From a virus, in IMG/VR virus record IMGVR_UViG_3300033146_000636, positions 1 to 50,529 of that record: a DNA stretch of 50,529 nt. One strand, given 5' to 3'. This document shows, piece after piece, positions 11,971 through 19,513 of the stretch. Below the pieces are notes generated by a model. It was not told the origin of the DNA, searched no databases, and was given only the letters and a program-made list of their open reading frames with translations. Position 1 is the first letter of the stretch. Each line of letters opens with the position of its first letter. Position numbers and translations under genes: made by a program.

Positions 11971-13809
11971 ATGAATAAGAAATTTGATACAAGAAGGAAT
12001 ATATTCACCAAGAAACAAGGTGAAATAATGAAAAAGTGTTCAGAGGACATATTAGAATTTGTTAAATATGTTCATATATTCCACCCAAAAAAAGGTTGGA
12101 TTTTAGCAGGTGATAATTTATATGATAAACAAAAAGAAGTATTAAAAGAACTGTCATTAAATTGGGATTCTAAGTATCACGTTGTACTATCAGCTAGACA
12201 GTCAGGAAAGTCAACATTAATACTACTATTATCACTATGGATAATAACTTTTTCATCTGGTAGAGTAATAGCTATACTAGCACATAAACAAAAAGCTGCT
12301 CAAGGTTTATTTAAAAGATTCAGTATAATGTATCATAAATTAGAACCATTCTTTAGATTATCCCAAGAGATTGGAGATAGTAAAGTAGAACTACAATTAG
12401 CAGATGGTACCACAGTATTTTGTGGAACAACAACCCCAACGGGTTTAAGGTCAGAATCGCTTTCACTTTTGATAACCGATGAGTTCGCATTTGTTCCTGA
12501 GACAGTTGCTGAAGAATTTTACTATGCTAATATGCCTACTTTAGAACAGATGAATGGTGGTTACATAGCTATATCAACACCTAATGGTAAAGGTAATATA
12601 TTCTATGATTTGTATAAAAAAGCAAAAAATTGGAAAGATAAGAAGTGGGGCTTATTAGAAATTGGTTGGCGGGATGTATTTGATAGAGATATCAAATGGA
12701 AGAATGAGAAGATAAAAGAACTGTCTATACAAGGTAAAAGTGGACAAGAGGCATTCGATAGAGAATATGGAAATAGTTTCGACGTTCTTGATGATGGAGT
12801 AAAGTTTTTCGATCAAAGAGTTTTAGCTGAAATGAAACAATCCAATTTGATGGATGTGTACACATATAACGATTTTACAATAGATATATTCAATGATTTA
12901 ATAACATCAAACCCATATGTTGTTGGTGTAGATCTAGCAGAGGGGAAAGGTAACAATTTCTCAGTCTTAGCAGGATTTGAAATTAACTCACAACGAAATG
13001 AATATGGTGAGATATACAATTTAAATCATGCATTTCATTTTTTGGAATCAGGTATAAAGATTGACGAGTTCTTTAATTTAACATTTAAATTTTTGATTGG
13101 TGAATTAAATGATAAATGGTTTATGGTATTCGAGACTAATGATATAGGTAGAAACTGGGATATGAGGTTTAGATATTTATTAGATGAATTAGTGGCAGGA
13201 ACATTATCAAATAAGAATAGAGTATTTATAGACTTATTAACTGATAAGTTTGAAGGTGACACCACTCTGATGGTTGATTACCTATCACAACGTGTATTCA
13301 GAAGAGTTGATAAAAGTGGAGACTATGAATATGGTATGAAAGCTGATGTTAAAACTGTCCCGTTATTAAAATCTACTATGAAGAGGATGGTTGATGATGA
13401 AGAAATTATATTCAAAGATGGTAGATTAATACTGGAAGCCAGACAGTATGAAGATAAGGGTGGGAGAATAAAACCAGTCAAATTCGATACTAAGGTAGGT
13501 AATAGTAATTACGATAATCTAGCGGCAGTTAGAACGAGTTTATTACCATTTACAGAATTGAGTTTATTACAAACTGTTATGGGGTTACAACCATTGACAA
13601 GAGAATCAACTATAAAGAATAAAGCTAGCCAGATGTTAGATGTTATAGCCCGCGTCAGACAAACGACGAGAAGTACAGACCGGATGGAGGCTATGATGAT
13701 GATAGACGAATTTGAAAAACAATTTGGTATACCAGGAACTGTTCCGTTATCCATCTCAATCCCTGATAGTACCAGTGGTTGGAAGAACAGGCGTGGATAC
13801 TTTAAATAA
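11971..13809 (+). CDS. terL: terminase large subunit (gp17-like)
   Basis: 612 aa, near the T4 gp17 length. The N-terminal packaging ATPase has Walker A SARQSGKST (about residues 74-82) and Walker B LLITDEF (about 166-172, catalytic Glu). The C-terminal RNase H-like nuclease starts around residue 317 with VVGVDLAEGKGNN (first metal-binding Asp), and its distal acidic residue lies in NYDNLAAVRTS. The protein pumps and cuts DNA at the prohead portal. ATG 11971 is chosen over an upstream TTG in the palindromic element. Followed by a truncated paralogue. Confidence 0.95.
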   Translation: MNKKFDTRRNIFTKKQGEIMKKCSEDILEFVKYVHIFHPKKGWILAGDNLYDKQKEVLKELSLNWDSKYHVVLSARQSGKSTLILLLSLWIITFSSGRVIAILAHKQKAAQGLFKRFSIMYHKLEPFFRLSQEIGDSKVELQLADGTTVFCGTTTPTGLRSESLSLLITDEFAFVPETVAEEFYYANMPTLEQMNGGYIAISTPNGKGNIFYDLYKKAKNWKDKKWGLLEIGWRDVFDRDIKWKNEKIKELSIQGKSGQEAFDREYGNSFDVLDDGVKFFDQRVLAEMKQSNLMDVYTYNDFTIDIFNDLITSNPYVVGVDLAEGKGNNFSVLAGFEINSQRNEYGEIYNLNHAFHFLESGIKIDEFFNLTFKFLIGELNDKWFMVFETNDIGRNWDMRFRYLLDELVAGTLSNKNRVFIDLLTDKFEGDTTLMVDYLSQRVFRRVDKSGDYEYGMKADVKTVPLLKSTMKRMVDDEEIIFKDGRLILEARQYEDKGGRIKPVKFDTKVGNSNYDNLAAVRTSLLPFTELSLLQTVMGLQPLTRESTIKNKASQMLDVIARVRQTTRSTDRMEAMMMIDEFEKQFGIPGTVPLSISIPDSTSGWKNRRGYFK

Positions 13810-13827
13810 TAGAATAAGGAGAATACA

Positions 13828-14436
13828 ATGAAAGAATTAAAATTTATGAATCAAGCTCGGGGAATAATACAAACAACTGATAATTTATATCCAAAACAAA
13901 GAGAAATTATTGAAGAATTAATTAAAAATTATAACAAATTCAAATACATTATAACAGGAAGTAGACAAACTGGGAAAAGTTTAATGATGTTATTGTTGTC
14001 CATCAATTTAAAAGATGTGAAAATAACAATAATGTCAGTTAATAAAAGAAATAGTAAAAACTTACAAGATAATTATATGCGAATTATACAAAGATCTGAA
14101 GATGTTGTTGATACCAAAAATGTAAAATTCATATCTTTTAATAATGAAATCCCAGATGATACGGAATTGTTAATATTAGATGAAATGGGATTCTACACCA
14201 ATGATGGATTTGAATACGAAAAATACTTAAATGAATATGATGGTAGGTTTATTGCAATATCTACGAGTGGGACTAATTCATTATTCAATCAATTCGTTGA
14301 AGATTCTAAACATTCAGATAAATGGAAATTATTAACTATAAATTGGGATGAAGTTTTTGGACATGACCAAGAATGGAAAAATGAACAAATTAGACATCTA
14401 GGTGAAGAAACATTTAAAAAATATTATGAATTATGA
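13828..14436 (+). CDS. terminase-like ATPase domain without nuclease
   Basis: 202 aa behind AAGGAGAATAC. It aligns by eye with the first half of the adjacent terminase: YPKQREIIEEL near residue 20, Walker A TGSRQTGKS (43-51), Walker B LLILDEMGF (114-122), IAISTSGTN, and NWDEVFGHDQEWKNEQIR matching WRDVFDRDIKWKNEKIK. The protein stops exactly where the terminase nuclease domain would begin; an HNH gene overlaps its end in the +1 frame. The motor residues look intact, so it may be functional. Likely a duplicated terminase whose nuclease half was lost or replaced by HNH; decay after homing-endonuclease insertion is the alternative. Confidence 0.8.
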   Translation: MKELKFMNQARGIIQTTDNLYPKQREIIEELIKNYNKFKYIITGSRQTGKSLMMLLLSINLKDVKITIMSVNKRNSKNLQDNYMRIIQRSEDVVDTKNVKFISFNNEIPDDTELLILDEMGFYTNDGFEYEKYLNEYDGRFIAISTSGTNSLFNQFVEDSKHSDKWKLLTINWDEVFGHDQEWKNEQIRHLGEETFKKYYEL

Positions 14437-14680
14437 TGACAAAAGATTAGTACTCATAGAAAGAAAGGGTGGTAAATGTCAAATATGCGGATATAATAAA
14501 TGTAAATCAGCTTTAGATTTTCACCACATTGACCCGAATACTAAGAAATTTAACATCTCTGGGAGTTCATTGAATAACCCACCAGTCGTTATTTTAAATG
14601 AGTTAGAAAAGACGGTATTGTTGTGTAAGAATTGTCATGCTGAAACACACCAACGTTTAAGTATTGAAAATAATAAATAA
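14426..14680 (+). CDS. HNH endonuclease
   Basis: 84 aa from ATG 14426 (an in-frame GTG at 14402 would add eight residues and overlap more). Zinc knuckles CQIC (about 19-22) and CKNC (about 68-71) frame the HNH core DFHHIDP and the final CHAETH. Small HNH proteins are homing endonucleases or packaging nucleases that work next to terminases in many phages. Here it overlaps the end of a nuclease-less terminase-like ATPase in another frame, which suggests either homing into the duplicate or a split ATPase/HNH module. Confidence 0.85.
   Translation: MNYDDKRLVLIERKGGKCQICGYNKCKSALDFHHIDPNTKKFNISGSSLNNPPVVILNELEKTVLLCKNCHAETHQRLSIENNK
14671..14679 (+). promoter_or_regulatory. candidate late promoter TAATAAATA
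   Basis: TAATAAATA overlaps the end of the HNH gene and lies 21 bases before the neck-protein ATG, with ATGAGGATTAG between. Confidence 0.4.
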
Positions 14681-14700
14681 TAACATGAGGATTAGATAAT

Positions 14701-15330
14701 ATGCCAGAAAAGTTGAATACAGAGTTACCCTTAGAATTCGATTATTTCGGAATTGGTGAGTCTTGGGATACAGAGACAGTTAGAGGTTTTTTAAACGAAT
14801 TCAACCAAATCGGGGGAATTCGTTGTAATTATTATCACTTACAAGACGCTGGATTACATATGGACCCTGTATTCTTGGAGAAATCGAAGAAAAGATTTGA
14901 ATATCCAATATCTATAAAATTTGTACTTTCTTATATAGAAGAGATTATAGAAAACATGAATGCAGGTATAACATTATTGGATACTATAGATATGACTATC
15001 GAAATGTCATATTTCAAAGATGTTACTAAATTTAAGAAACCAATAATAGGAAGTCTAATACAAATACCATACGCTGGGTTATTTTTTGAAGTTGAGAATG
15101 TTGTAGACTCTGACGCTATTTTTTTCGGGCATAAAATGACATGGAAATTAACTTGTAAAGTTTATCAAGAATCATTTGAAGATGATGACATTACCAATGA
15201 AGTATATACACCAGATACAGCTCCAGGTGAAGATAATAACTTTATGGACAATCTAACCGATGAAATAGAAGAAAAATCAGAAGAGGGTTATACATATAAG
15301 AAAGGTGATAACCCGTTTGGCGATTATTAA
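14701..15330 (+). CDS. neck protein (gp14-like)
   Basis: 209 aa. The diagnostic stretch is IGSLIQIPYAGLFFEVENVV followed by FFGHKMTWKLTCKVYQESFE, which matches the T4 gp14 pattern (G-x-L-(I)-x-x-P..LFE(V/I)..V...F..LG....W.L.C.(V/L)(Y/F)). gp14 joins the filled head to the tail. Shorter than T4 gp14 (256 aa); the acidic C terminus (DEIEEKSEEG) is not expected to be structured. gp13 is not found next to it, so neck genes are rearranged. Ends in a half-copy of the dispersed element (DNPFGDY). Confidence 0.65.
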   Translation: MPEKLNTELPLEFDYFGIGESWDTETVRGFLNEFNQIGGIRCNYYHLQDAGLHMDPVFLEKSKKRFEYPISIKFVLSYIEEIIENMNAGITLLDTIDMTIEMSYFKDVTKFKKPIIGSLIQIPYAGLFFEVENVVDSDAIFFGHKMTWKLTCKVYQESFEDDDITNEVYTPDTAPGEDNNFMDNLTDEIEEKSEEGYTYKKGDNPFGDY

Positions 15331-15347
15331 TATATTAGGAGTAAGAT

Positions 15348-15668
15348 ATGAAGTTTAAAATTTTAGAAAGTGTTGACAATTTTGAAGAGATCAAACGACT
15401 CTTGGATCAGGCTGCAAAAGAGTTAGCTGTATCAAATATCAAGAATGACCAAGATTATATGCCAGAGATCACACAAATCCTTAGTGATATATTCGAAGAT
15501 GATGATTCTGGATATTCCACATGGGAGTTATCAGATAGATTAGACGAAGTTGCTGATTATTTCAACAAAAGTTATGATATGATATATTCAGAATTAACTA
15601 ATTCTAATTATGACCCAGAAGGTGATAAGGCAGATGATAAAATTATGATGAAAAAAGAGGAATTTTAA
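15348..15668 (+). CDS. tagged protein, candidate internal head protein
   Basis: 106 aa starting MKFKILES, the consensus form of the tag. The body is acidic and helical (DNFEEIKRLLDQAAKELAV; ILSDIFEDDDSGYSTWELSD). RBS TTAGGAGTAAG. Its TAA overlaps the ATG of the next tagged gene (TAATG), so two internal-protein candidates are translated together. No enzyme motif seen. Confidence 0.65.
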   Translation: MKFKILESVDNFEEIKRLLDQAAKELAVSNIKNDQDYMPEITQILSDIFEDDDSGYSTWELSDRLDEVADYFNKSYDMIYSELTNSNYDPEGDKADDKIMMKKEEF

Positions 15669-15919
15669 TGAAATTTAAAATAGTTGAAACAGAACAAGTT
15701 TATTTCTCAGATTTAGATAGAGAATTCAACGAAGATGTTGATAGATTACAACATGATGATATGCCACACGGTGAACAAGAGATAGACGAATTCATTAAGA
15801 AATATAAATCATTAACAAAATGGTTCCCTAAGAAACCACTAGACCCTAAAGAGTTAAATGGTTGGATGAGGGAAGTGATAAGAAACATACATAACATAAT
15901 AGACGATAACATAAATTAA
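15668..15919 (+). CDS. tagged protein, candidate internal head protein
   Basis: 83 aa starting MKFKIVET; cleavage predicted after I-V-E. The body is helical and acidic (FSDLDREFNEDVDRLQHDD). RBS AAAGAGGAATTT in the previous gene. The stop codon (15917-15919) shares bases with the flagellin promoter, so the flagellin unit was inserted or fused exactly at its end. Confidence 0.65.
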   Translation: MKFKIVETEQVYFSDLDREFNEDVDRLQHDDMPHGEQEIDEFIKKYKSLTKWFPKKPLDPKELNGWMREVIRNIHNIIDDNIN

Positions 15920-15943
15920 AGTTTACAAAATATTCTCCGATAT
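15917..15943 (+). promoter_or_regulatory. sigma-28 (FliA)-type flagellar promoter
   Basis: TAAAGTTT (15917-15924), 11 bases, TCCGATAT (15936-15943). The enterobacterial/epsilon consensus is TAAAGTTT-N11-GCCGATAA: the -35 is 8/8, the spacing exact and the -10 6/8. It points at the flagellin gene 50 bases downstream and shares no feature with the phage promoters of this window. Confidence 0.8.
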
Positions 15944-15952
15944 ATTAAACAT

Positions 15953-15970
15953 GAAAGCAAGGATGCTTTC
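15953..15970 (+). promoter_or_regulatory. hairpin in the flagellin leader
   Basis: GAAAGCA (15953-15959), loop AGGA, TGCTTTC (15964-15970): a perfect 7-bp stem in the 5' leader, close to the expected transcript start. The ribosome binding site CGGAGG lies 12 bases further on. May protect the mRNA end or regulate translation. Confidence 0.55.
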
Positions 15971-15993
15971 AAAATTATATCACGGAGGATATT

Positions 15994-16824
15994 ATGAGTT
16001 TTTCAGTTTTAAACAACATTTCTGGGATGAATGCCCAGAGAAATCTTTATTCAACAGAGTTAGGCTTAAACAAGACAATCTCTAGATTGTCTAGTGGTTT
16101 ACGTATCGTTGATGCTGGTGATGACGCATCTGGATTAGCAATCGCAAACAGCCTCAATGCAGATTATCACGCATTAACACAAGCAGTAAGAAATGCAACT
16201 GATGGTAAATCAATACTAAATGTTGCAGATGGTGCACTATCCAAAATCAGTGACCTACTCACTAGAGCGGTTACATTAGCTGAACAAAGTGCGTCGGAAA
16301 CTGTTGGGTCTGAAGAAAGAGTAACAATCAACGAGGAGTATCAAAGTCTATTATCTGAGATAGATAGAGTTGTATCTGTTACTAACTTCAAAGGGTCAAG
16401 ATTGTTCGATGAATCAGGGACTGTATCAAAGAGTATTTTTGTTGGTGATACCAATTTTGCATCAACAATTAACATTTCAATAGGTGGAGCTTCAGGAAGC
16501 AACTCAACATCTCTGGGATTAACAACGGACTTAACAACAGCGTCTAATGCACAGGATGTATTAGGTGAACTCAACAGTGCTATTGGTTCAGTATCGAGTT
16601 GGAGAGGTAGTTTAGGAGCACAATCAAACAGGCTGACAAATGCAGTATCTGTTATCAAGGTTCAAGCTCAGAACATTCTTGCTGCAAAGTCAAACATCCT
16701 AGATGCAGACATCGCACAGGAGATAAGCAACATGAACAAATTTCAAATTCTAATGCAGTCAGGTATGAGCTCTTTGGCTCAGGCTAACGCATCCTCACAG
16801 TTAGTAATGTCGTTATTCAAATAA
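15994..16824 (+). CDS. fliC: flagellin
   Basis: 276 aa, complete and intact. Residues 1-140 are the D0/D1 domain (LNNISGMNAQRNLYSTELGL; RLSSGLRIVDAGDDASGLAI; LLTRAVTLAEQSAS at 88-101, the segment matching the TLR5-binding helix; NFKGSRLFDE at 131-140). A short variable centre (about 141-195) is followed by the C-terminal D1/D0 (about 196-276: RLTNAVSVIKVQAQNILAAK; DADIAQEISNMNKFQILMQS; ends VMSLFK). Codon use is richer in C and G than its neighbours, which points to recent transfer from a host. It should be exported by the host flagellar type III system and polymerise. Own sigma-28 promoter; strong CGGAGGATATT site. Confidence 0.97.
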   Translation: MSFSVLNNISGMNAQRNLYSTELGLNKTISRLSSGLRIVDAGDDASGLAIANSLNADYHALTQAVRNATDGKSILNVADGALSKISDLLTRAVTLAEQSASETVGSEERVTINEEYQSLLSEIDRVVSVTNFKGSRLFDESGTVSKSIFVGDTNFASTINISIGGASGSNSTSLGLTTDLTTASNAQDVLGELNSAIGSVSSWRGSLGAQSNRLTNAVSVIKVQAQNILAAKSNILDADIAQEISNMNKFQILMQSGMSSLAQANASSQLVMSLFK

Positions 16825-16835
16825 CACGTTCAAGG

Positions 16836-16915
16836 TCCCAACGGGTTCGAACTTTAAAATGGGTTCGAACTTTAAAACGGGTTCGAACTTTAAAATGGTT
16901 TCGAACCCGTTGGGA
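16836..16915 (+). repeat. 18-bp tandem array inside an inverted repeat
   Basis: GGGTTCGAACTTTAAAA(T/C) is repeated three times (16843-16860, 16861-16878, 16879-16896). The array is bounded by TCCCAACGGGTTCGAA (16836-16851) and its exact reverse complement (16900-16915). It is built from the dispersed element plus a TTTAAAA spacer and lies 12 bases after the flagellin stop; as RNA it can fold in several registers and may end the flagellin transcript. Confidence 0.85.
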
Positions 16916-16949
16916 TTAAAATCAAATATTTCAATATAAACTCGTCATT

Positions 16950-16958
16950 TAATAAATA
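16950..16958 (+). promoter_or_regulatory. candidate late promoter TAATAAATA
   Basis: TAATAAATAACATATTAGGAG in front of a tagged gene at 16976; its presence lets late phage transcription restart after the flagellin unit. Confidence 0.5.
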
Positions 16959-16975
16959 ACATATTAGGAGAATGT

Positions 16976-17182
16976 TTGAAGTTTATAATATTATCAGAGG
17001 CTAAACGGGTTCGAATGGGTTGGAAGGCCCGAATCAGAGTCGATGGTACTAGTATACCGGTTGATATTTTCCATGATGTAAAAGACTACAATAGTTTCGA
17101 TAAGTTAATAAAGTCTACATATGGTCAATCTTTTAAAGGTTATGTATCTTATCCGAAACCAAATTACGGGAGCAAAGCATGA
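16976..17182 (+). CDS. tagged protein (TTG start), candidate internal head protein
   Basis: 68 aa read from TTG 16976 five bases after TTAGGAG; the ATG at 16972 is out of frame and gives only ten codons. N terminus MKFIILSEA: the tag is one residue longer, and L-S-E/A still fits the prohead-protease rule. Residues 10-15 (KRVRMGW) are written by a copy of the dispersed element (17004-17021). The body is small and basic with a beta-rich part (ARIRVDGTSIPVDIFHD). Its end overlaps the next gene (ATGA). Confidence 0.6.
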   Translation: MKFIILSEAKRVRMGWKARIRVDGTSIPVDIFHDVKDYNSFDKLIKSTYGQSFKGYVSYPKPNYGSKA

Positions 17183-17523
17183 GATTTAAAATTTTAGAAG
17201 GAAGACCTGGAGATATTAGAGACTATTTGAAGCCAAAAGTTAAATTGGGTAGACCTAAAAATTTCAACATAAAAGGTGATAAGAATAAGAAAAAACCTGT
17301 AAATGGTAATACTGAACACAAAGATGTTGATGACATTGCAATGATAGAATTAAAGAAAGAGCAAGAAAAGTGGGACAAAATAAATAAAGATAGACAAAAT
17401 GCTTCATTAAAGTATATGGAAAAACCGGTAAAGAGATTCGACTTTGAGGATAGTAACAACAAGAGAATACATAAAGGTTTAAATAAACCAGCTAAGTTTG
17501 GTAATCCAAGGAATAGAGGATAA
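17179..17523 (+). CDS. tagged basic protein, candidate internal head protein
   Basis: 114 aa starting MRFKILEG (cut predicted after I-L-E, before Gly). Very Lys/Arg-rich and low in hydrophobics (KPKVKLGRPKNFNIKGDKNK), probably disordered, with the basic charge expected of a DNA-binding internal protein such as T4 IPs. Start overlaps the previous stop (ATGA). Confidence 0.65.
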   Translation: MRFKILEGRPGDIRDYLKPKVKLGRPKNFNIKGDKNKKKPVNGNTEHKDVDDIAMIELKKEQEKWDKINKDRQNASLKYMEKPVKRFDFEDSNNKRIHKGLNKPAKFGNPRNRG

Positions 17524-17524
17524 T

Positions 17525-17791
17525 ATGAATTTTAAAATTTTAGAAAACATTGGTAGTTGGGATGATAACCCAGATAATTGGGCTGAGCAGAGACAAGAAG
17601 AGTTGATGCCTATGTTAGATGAAGATTTAACAATCGGAGAGTTCTGTAGGTTTAAAGGTATAGATACTGAATATCTATTATCTTATATAAGAGATTATAA
17701 TAAAAACCCAGATGTGAATAGTGATACTTTGTACCCAACAGATGAATTAGAAAAATTACTAAACATGGCACAATTGTCGGCAGGAGAATAA
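17525..17791 (+). CDS. tagged protein, candidate internal head protein
   Basis: 88 aa from ATG 17525 behind AGAGGATAAT; a longer in-frame start at 17498 would bury the tag and is rejected. Begins MNFKILEN. The body is acidic and helical (WAEQRQEELMPMLDEDLTIG). Followed one base later by another tagged gene. Confidence 0.65.
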   Translation: MNFKILENIGSWDDNPDNWAEQRQEELMPMLDEDLTIGEFCRFKGIDTEYLLSYIRDYNKNPDVNSDTLYPTDELEKLLNMAQLSAGE

Positions 17792-17792
17792 G

Positions 17793-18095
17793 ATGTTATT
17801 TAGAATATTTGAAAATGTGAATGATGGTGTATACCATGAATCATATTCATCAGCAGTTCAATATGCAAGAACACAAGCAGAGAGTAGAGGATACGAAATA
17901 ACAGATGATGAATGGTTTAATGTAGTTAATACAGGACCAGCTAAACCTTCACCAGGTGAACACAATAGTCTACACCTAGAATTACACAAAGATGGTAAGT
18001 TGAAGAAGGAAAATCTACATATAATAGTAACCAACATAGACAATAATGCAAGAACTATTAAAACACCATATGAATTAGTATTTTATATAAGTTAG
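17793..18095 (+). CDS. tagged conserved phage protein
   Basis: 100 aa starting MLFRIFEN. After the tag comes a recognisable phage pattern: AVQYARTQAESRGYEITDDE, then TGPAKPSPGEHNSLHLEL, KDGKLKKENLHIIVTN and a final YELVFYIS. Proteins with this G-x-x-KPxxG...H..L.K.GK..K..LH..V.N order are found in many large myoviruses without assigned function. Here it carries the tag, which suggests a head location. RBS CAGGAGAATAAG. Confidence 0.65.
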   Translation: MLFRIFENVNDGVYHESYSSAVQYARTQAESRGYEITDDEWFNVVNTGPAKPSPGEHNSLHLELHKDGKLKKENLHIIVTNIDNNARTIKTPYELVFYIS

Positions 18096-18104
18096 GAGAA
18101 TGAA

Positions 18105-18554
18105 ATGATATTAAAACAAGGAAATAACATAGTAAACATATATGAAGTTGATAGTATATCATTGACACCAAGTACAGCAATACAATTTAACTTAGCGTCC
18201 GGAAATATAACATTTAACTATTCTACACCCTTAGAATATGATACAGATCTTGAAAAAGTGGAGAGTGTTCTCGGTGGGAGATCACCACAAAAAATGGTTA
18301 ATAGAGTATCTAAGTGGAAAGCCAATGCTAATCATCTAATAGGTGATTGGGTATACCCCACAGTTGCAAATGGTTATAGGTATAAATGTACTACAGCTGG
18401 AACATCAGGTGGGGTCGAACCCGTTTGGAATGAAACCCCAGGTATTTGGGACCCAACTAGTGGTGGTTCATGGACAACACCAGCAGGAACAACAGCTGAC
18501 GGTACTGTAGTATTTGACACTTGGGGAGAATATAAATCAGGTTATACAGTATAA
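18105..18554 (+). CDS. virion protein with carbohydrate-binding-like module
   Basis: 149 aa behind TTAGGAGAATGAA. The C-terminal half (about residues 68-145) is the module W-x-(A)-x..G-D-x-V-x-P....NGY.YKCTTAGTSGGVEPVW...DGTVVFDTWGE, frequent in phage tail fibres and head-decoration proteins and similar to chitin/carbohydrate-binding domains. The N terminus (MILKQGNNIVNIYEVDSISL) is beta-rich. A half-copy of the dispersed element (18415-18426) encodes VEPVW. It has no tag; probably exposed on the virion surface. Confidence 0.65.
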   Translation: MILKQGNNIVNIYEVDSISLTPSTAIQFNLASGNITFNYSTPLEYDTDLEKVESVLGGRSPQKMVNRVSKWKANANHLIGDWVYPTVANGYRYKCTTAGTSGGVEPVWNETPGIWDPTSGGSWTTPAGTTADGTVVFDTWGEYKSGYTV

Positions 18555-19513
18555 TGAAGTTTAAAGTTTTAATATTAGAGGAGTTAACAGAAGATGACTT
18601 AACAAATCTATATACTCTGAATTACAAATATGATATAATGAGATCTTCCAAACCTAAAAGGTTTGATTCAGAAGATGCTTTCAGAAAAAAACAAATTAAA
18701 ACTAATGAATTGGGTAGAGCATATCTAGACCCATTAGAAAATGATATAATTGATGAACTACTGTTAGTATTCAATTCCTGGTTAGAATCACACGCGATCA
18801 CAGAACCTAAAAAATGGGCAGCGGCCAGAGTTAAGTTCCTCGAAGGGTTTGAACCCGTTGAGATTCTTGAATCAATAACATCTGAATACATCAATTATAG
18901 TGTATATAATAAAAAGAATTTCGATGAGTTAAGTCTTTCAGAATTATATAATGAACAACTTGGAGATGTTAGTGGTAGTGAATTAAATACATTTATAAAT
19001 GAGCACCTGAAAGATGATGAAATAAATAGAATTATGAATGATATTGAATATTATAAGGGGCAAGATGTAGATTACTCTGAAGATATTAAGCAATTAGAGG
19101 AGGATTTAGAACATATAGAAAATAATGAGTTTGATGATATATATGTTGATGTGCACACTATATTATATGCACAAGATATGGGTTATGATGTATTCGAGGA
19201 AATGTATGAACATTTAGTATTCCCACTGTGGTTTGAACATTGGGGACCAAGAGGTATAGAAGACACCAGAAACAGAATCGAAAGGGTTGCGAATCAATTA
19301 ACACATGCTAGAGGGTTAAAATTCACAGAAAAGAATATAAGAGAGAAGAACATAATAATCAATTCAGCACTAGGTGCAGTTCACCAGACTGGTGGAATGA
19401 TGGATTATATTGAGAGTGAAAATCCAGAGATAACTAATGAATTGTTATCAAGGTTATCAGACATGGATGTCGAACATTTGAATAAAGAATTGGAAAAAGA
19501 TGGCTATATCTAG
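18554..19513 (+). CDS. large tagged protein, candidate internal head protein
   Basis: 319 aa starting MKFKVLILEELTEDDL, a variant tag with the E at residue 9 (I-L-E/E). The remainder is acidic and alpha-helical, with a long coiled segment (about residues 150-205, YYKGQDVDYSEDIKQLEEDL) and a C-terminal globular part (EMYEHLVFPLWFEHWGPRGI). The dispersed element (18845-18859) reads as GFEPVEILE. Overlaps the previous stop by 1 nt (TAATGA). No enzyme motif recognised. Confidence 0.6.
   Translation: MKFKVLILEELTEDDLTNLYTLNYKYDIMRSSKPKRFDSEDAFRKKQIKTNELGRAYLDPLENDIIDELLLVFNSWLESHAITEPKKWAAARVKFLEGFEPVEILESITSEYINYSVYNKKNFDELSLSELYNEQLGDVSGSELNTFINEHLKDDEINRIMNDIEYYKGQDVDYSEDIKQLEEDLEHIENNEFDDIYVDVHTILYAQDMGYDVFEEMYEHLVFPLWFEHWGPRGIEDTRNRIERVANQLTHARGLKFTEKNIREKNIIINSALGAVHQTGGMMDYIESENPEITNELLSRLSDMDVEHLNKELEKDGYI

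Noticed and set aside
16843-16896. CRISPR-like array
   Set aside because: Units of 18 bp are contiguous with no unique spacers and no cas genes.
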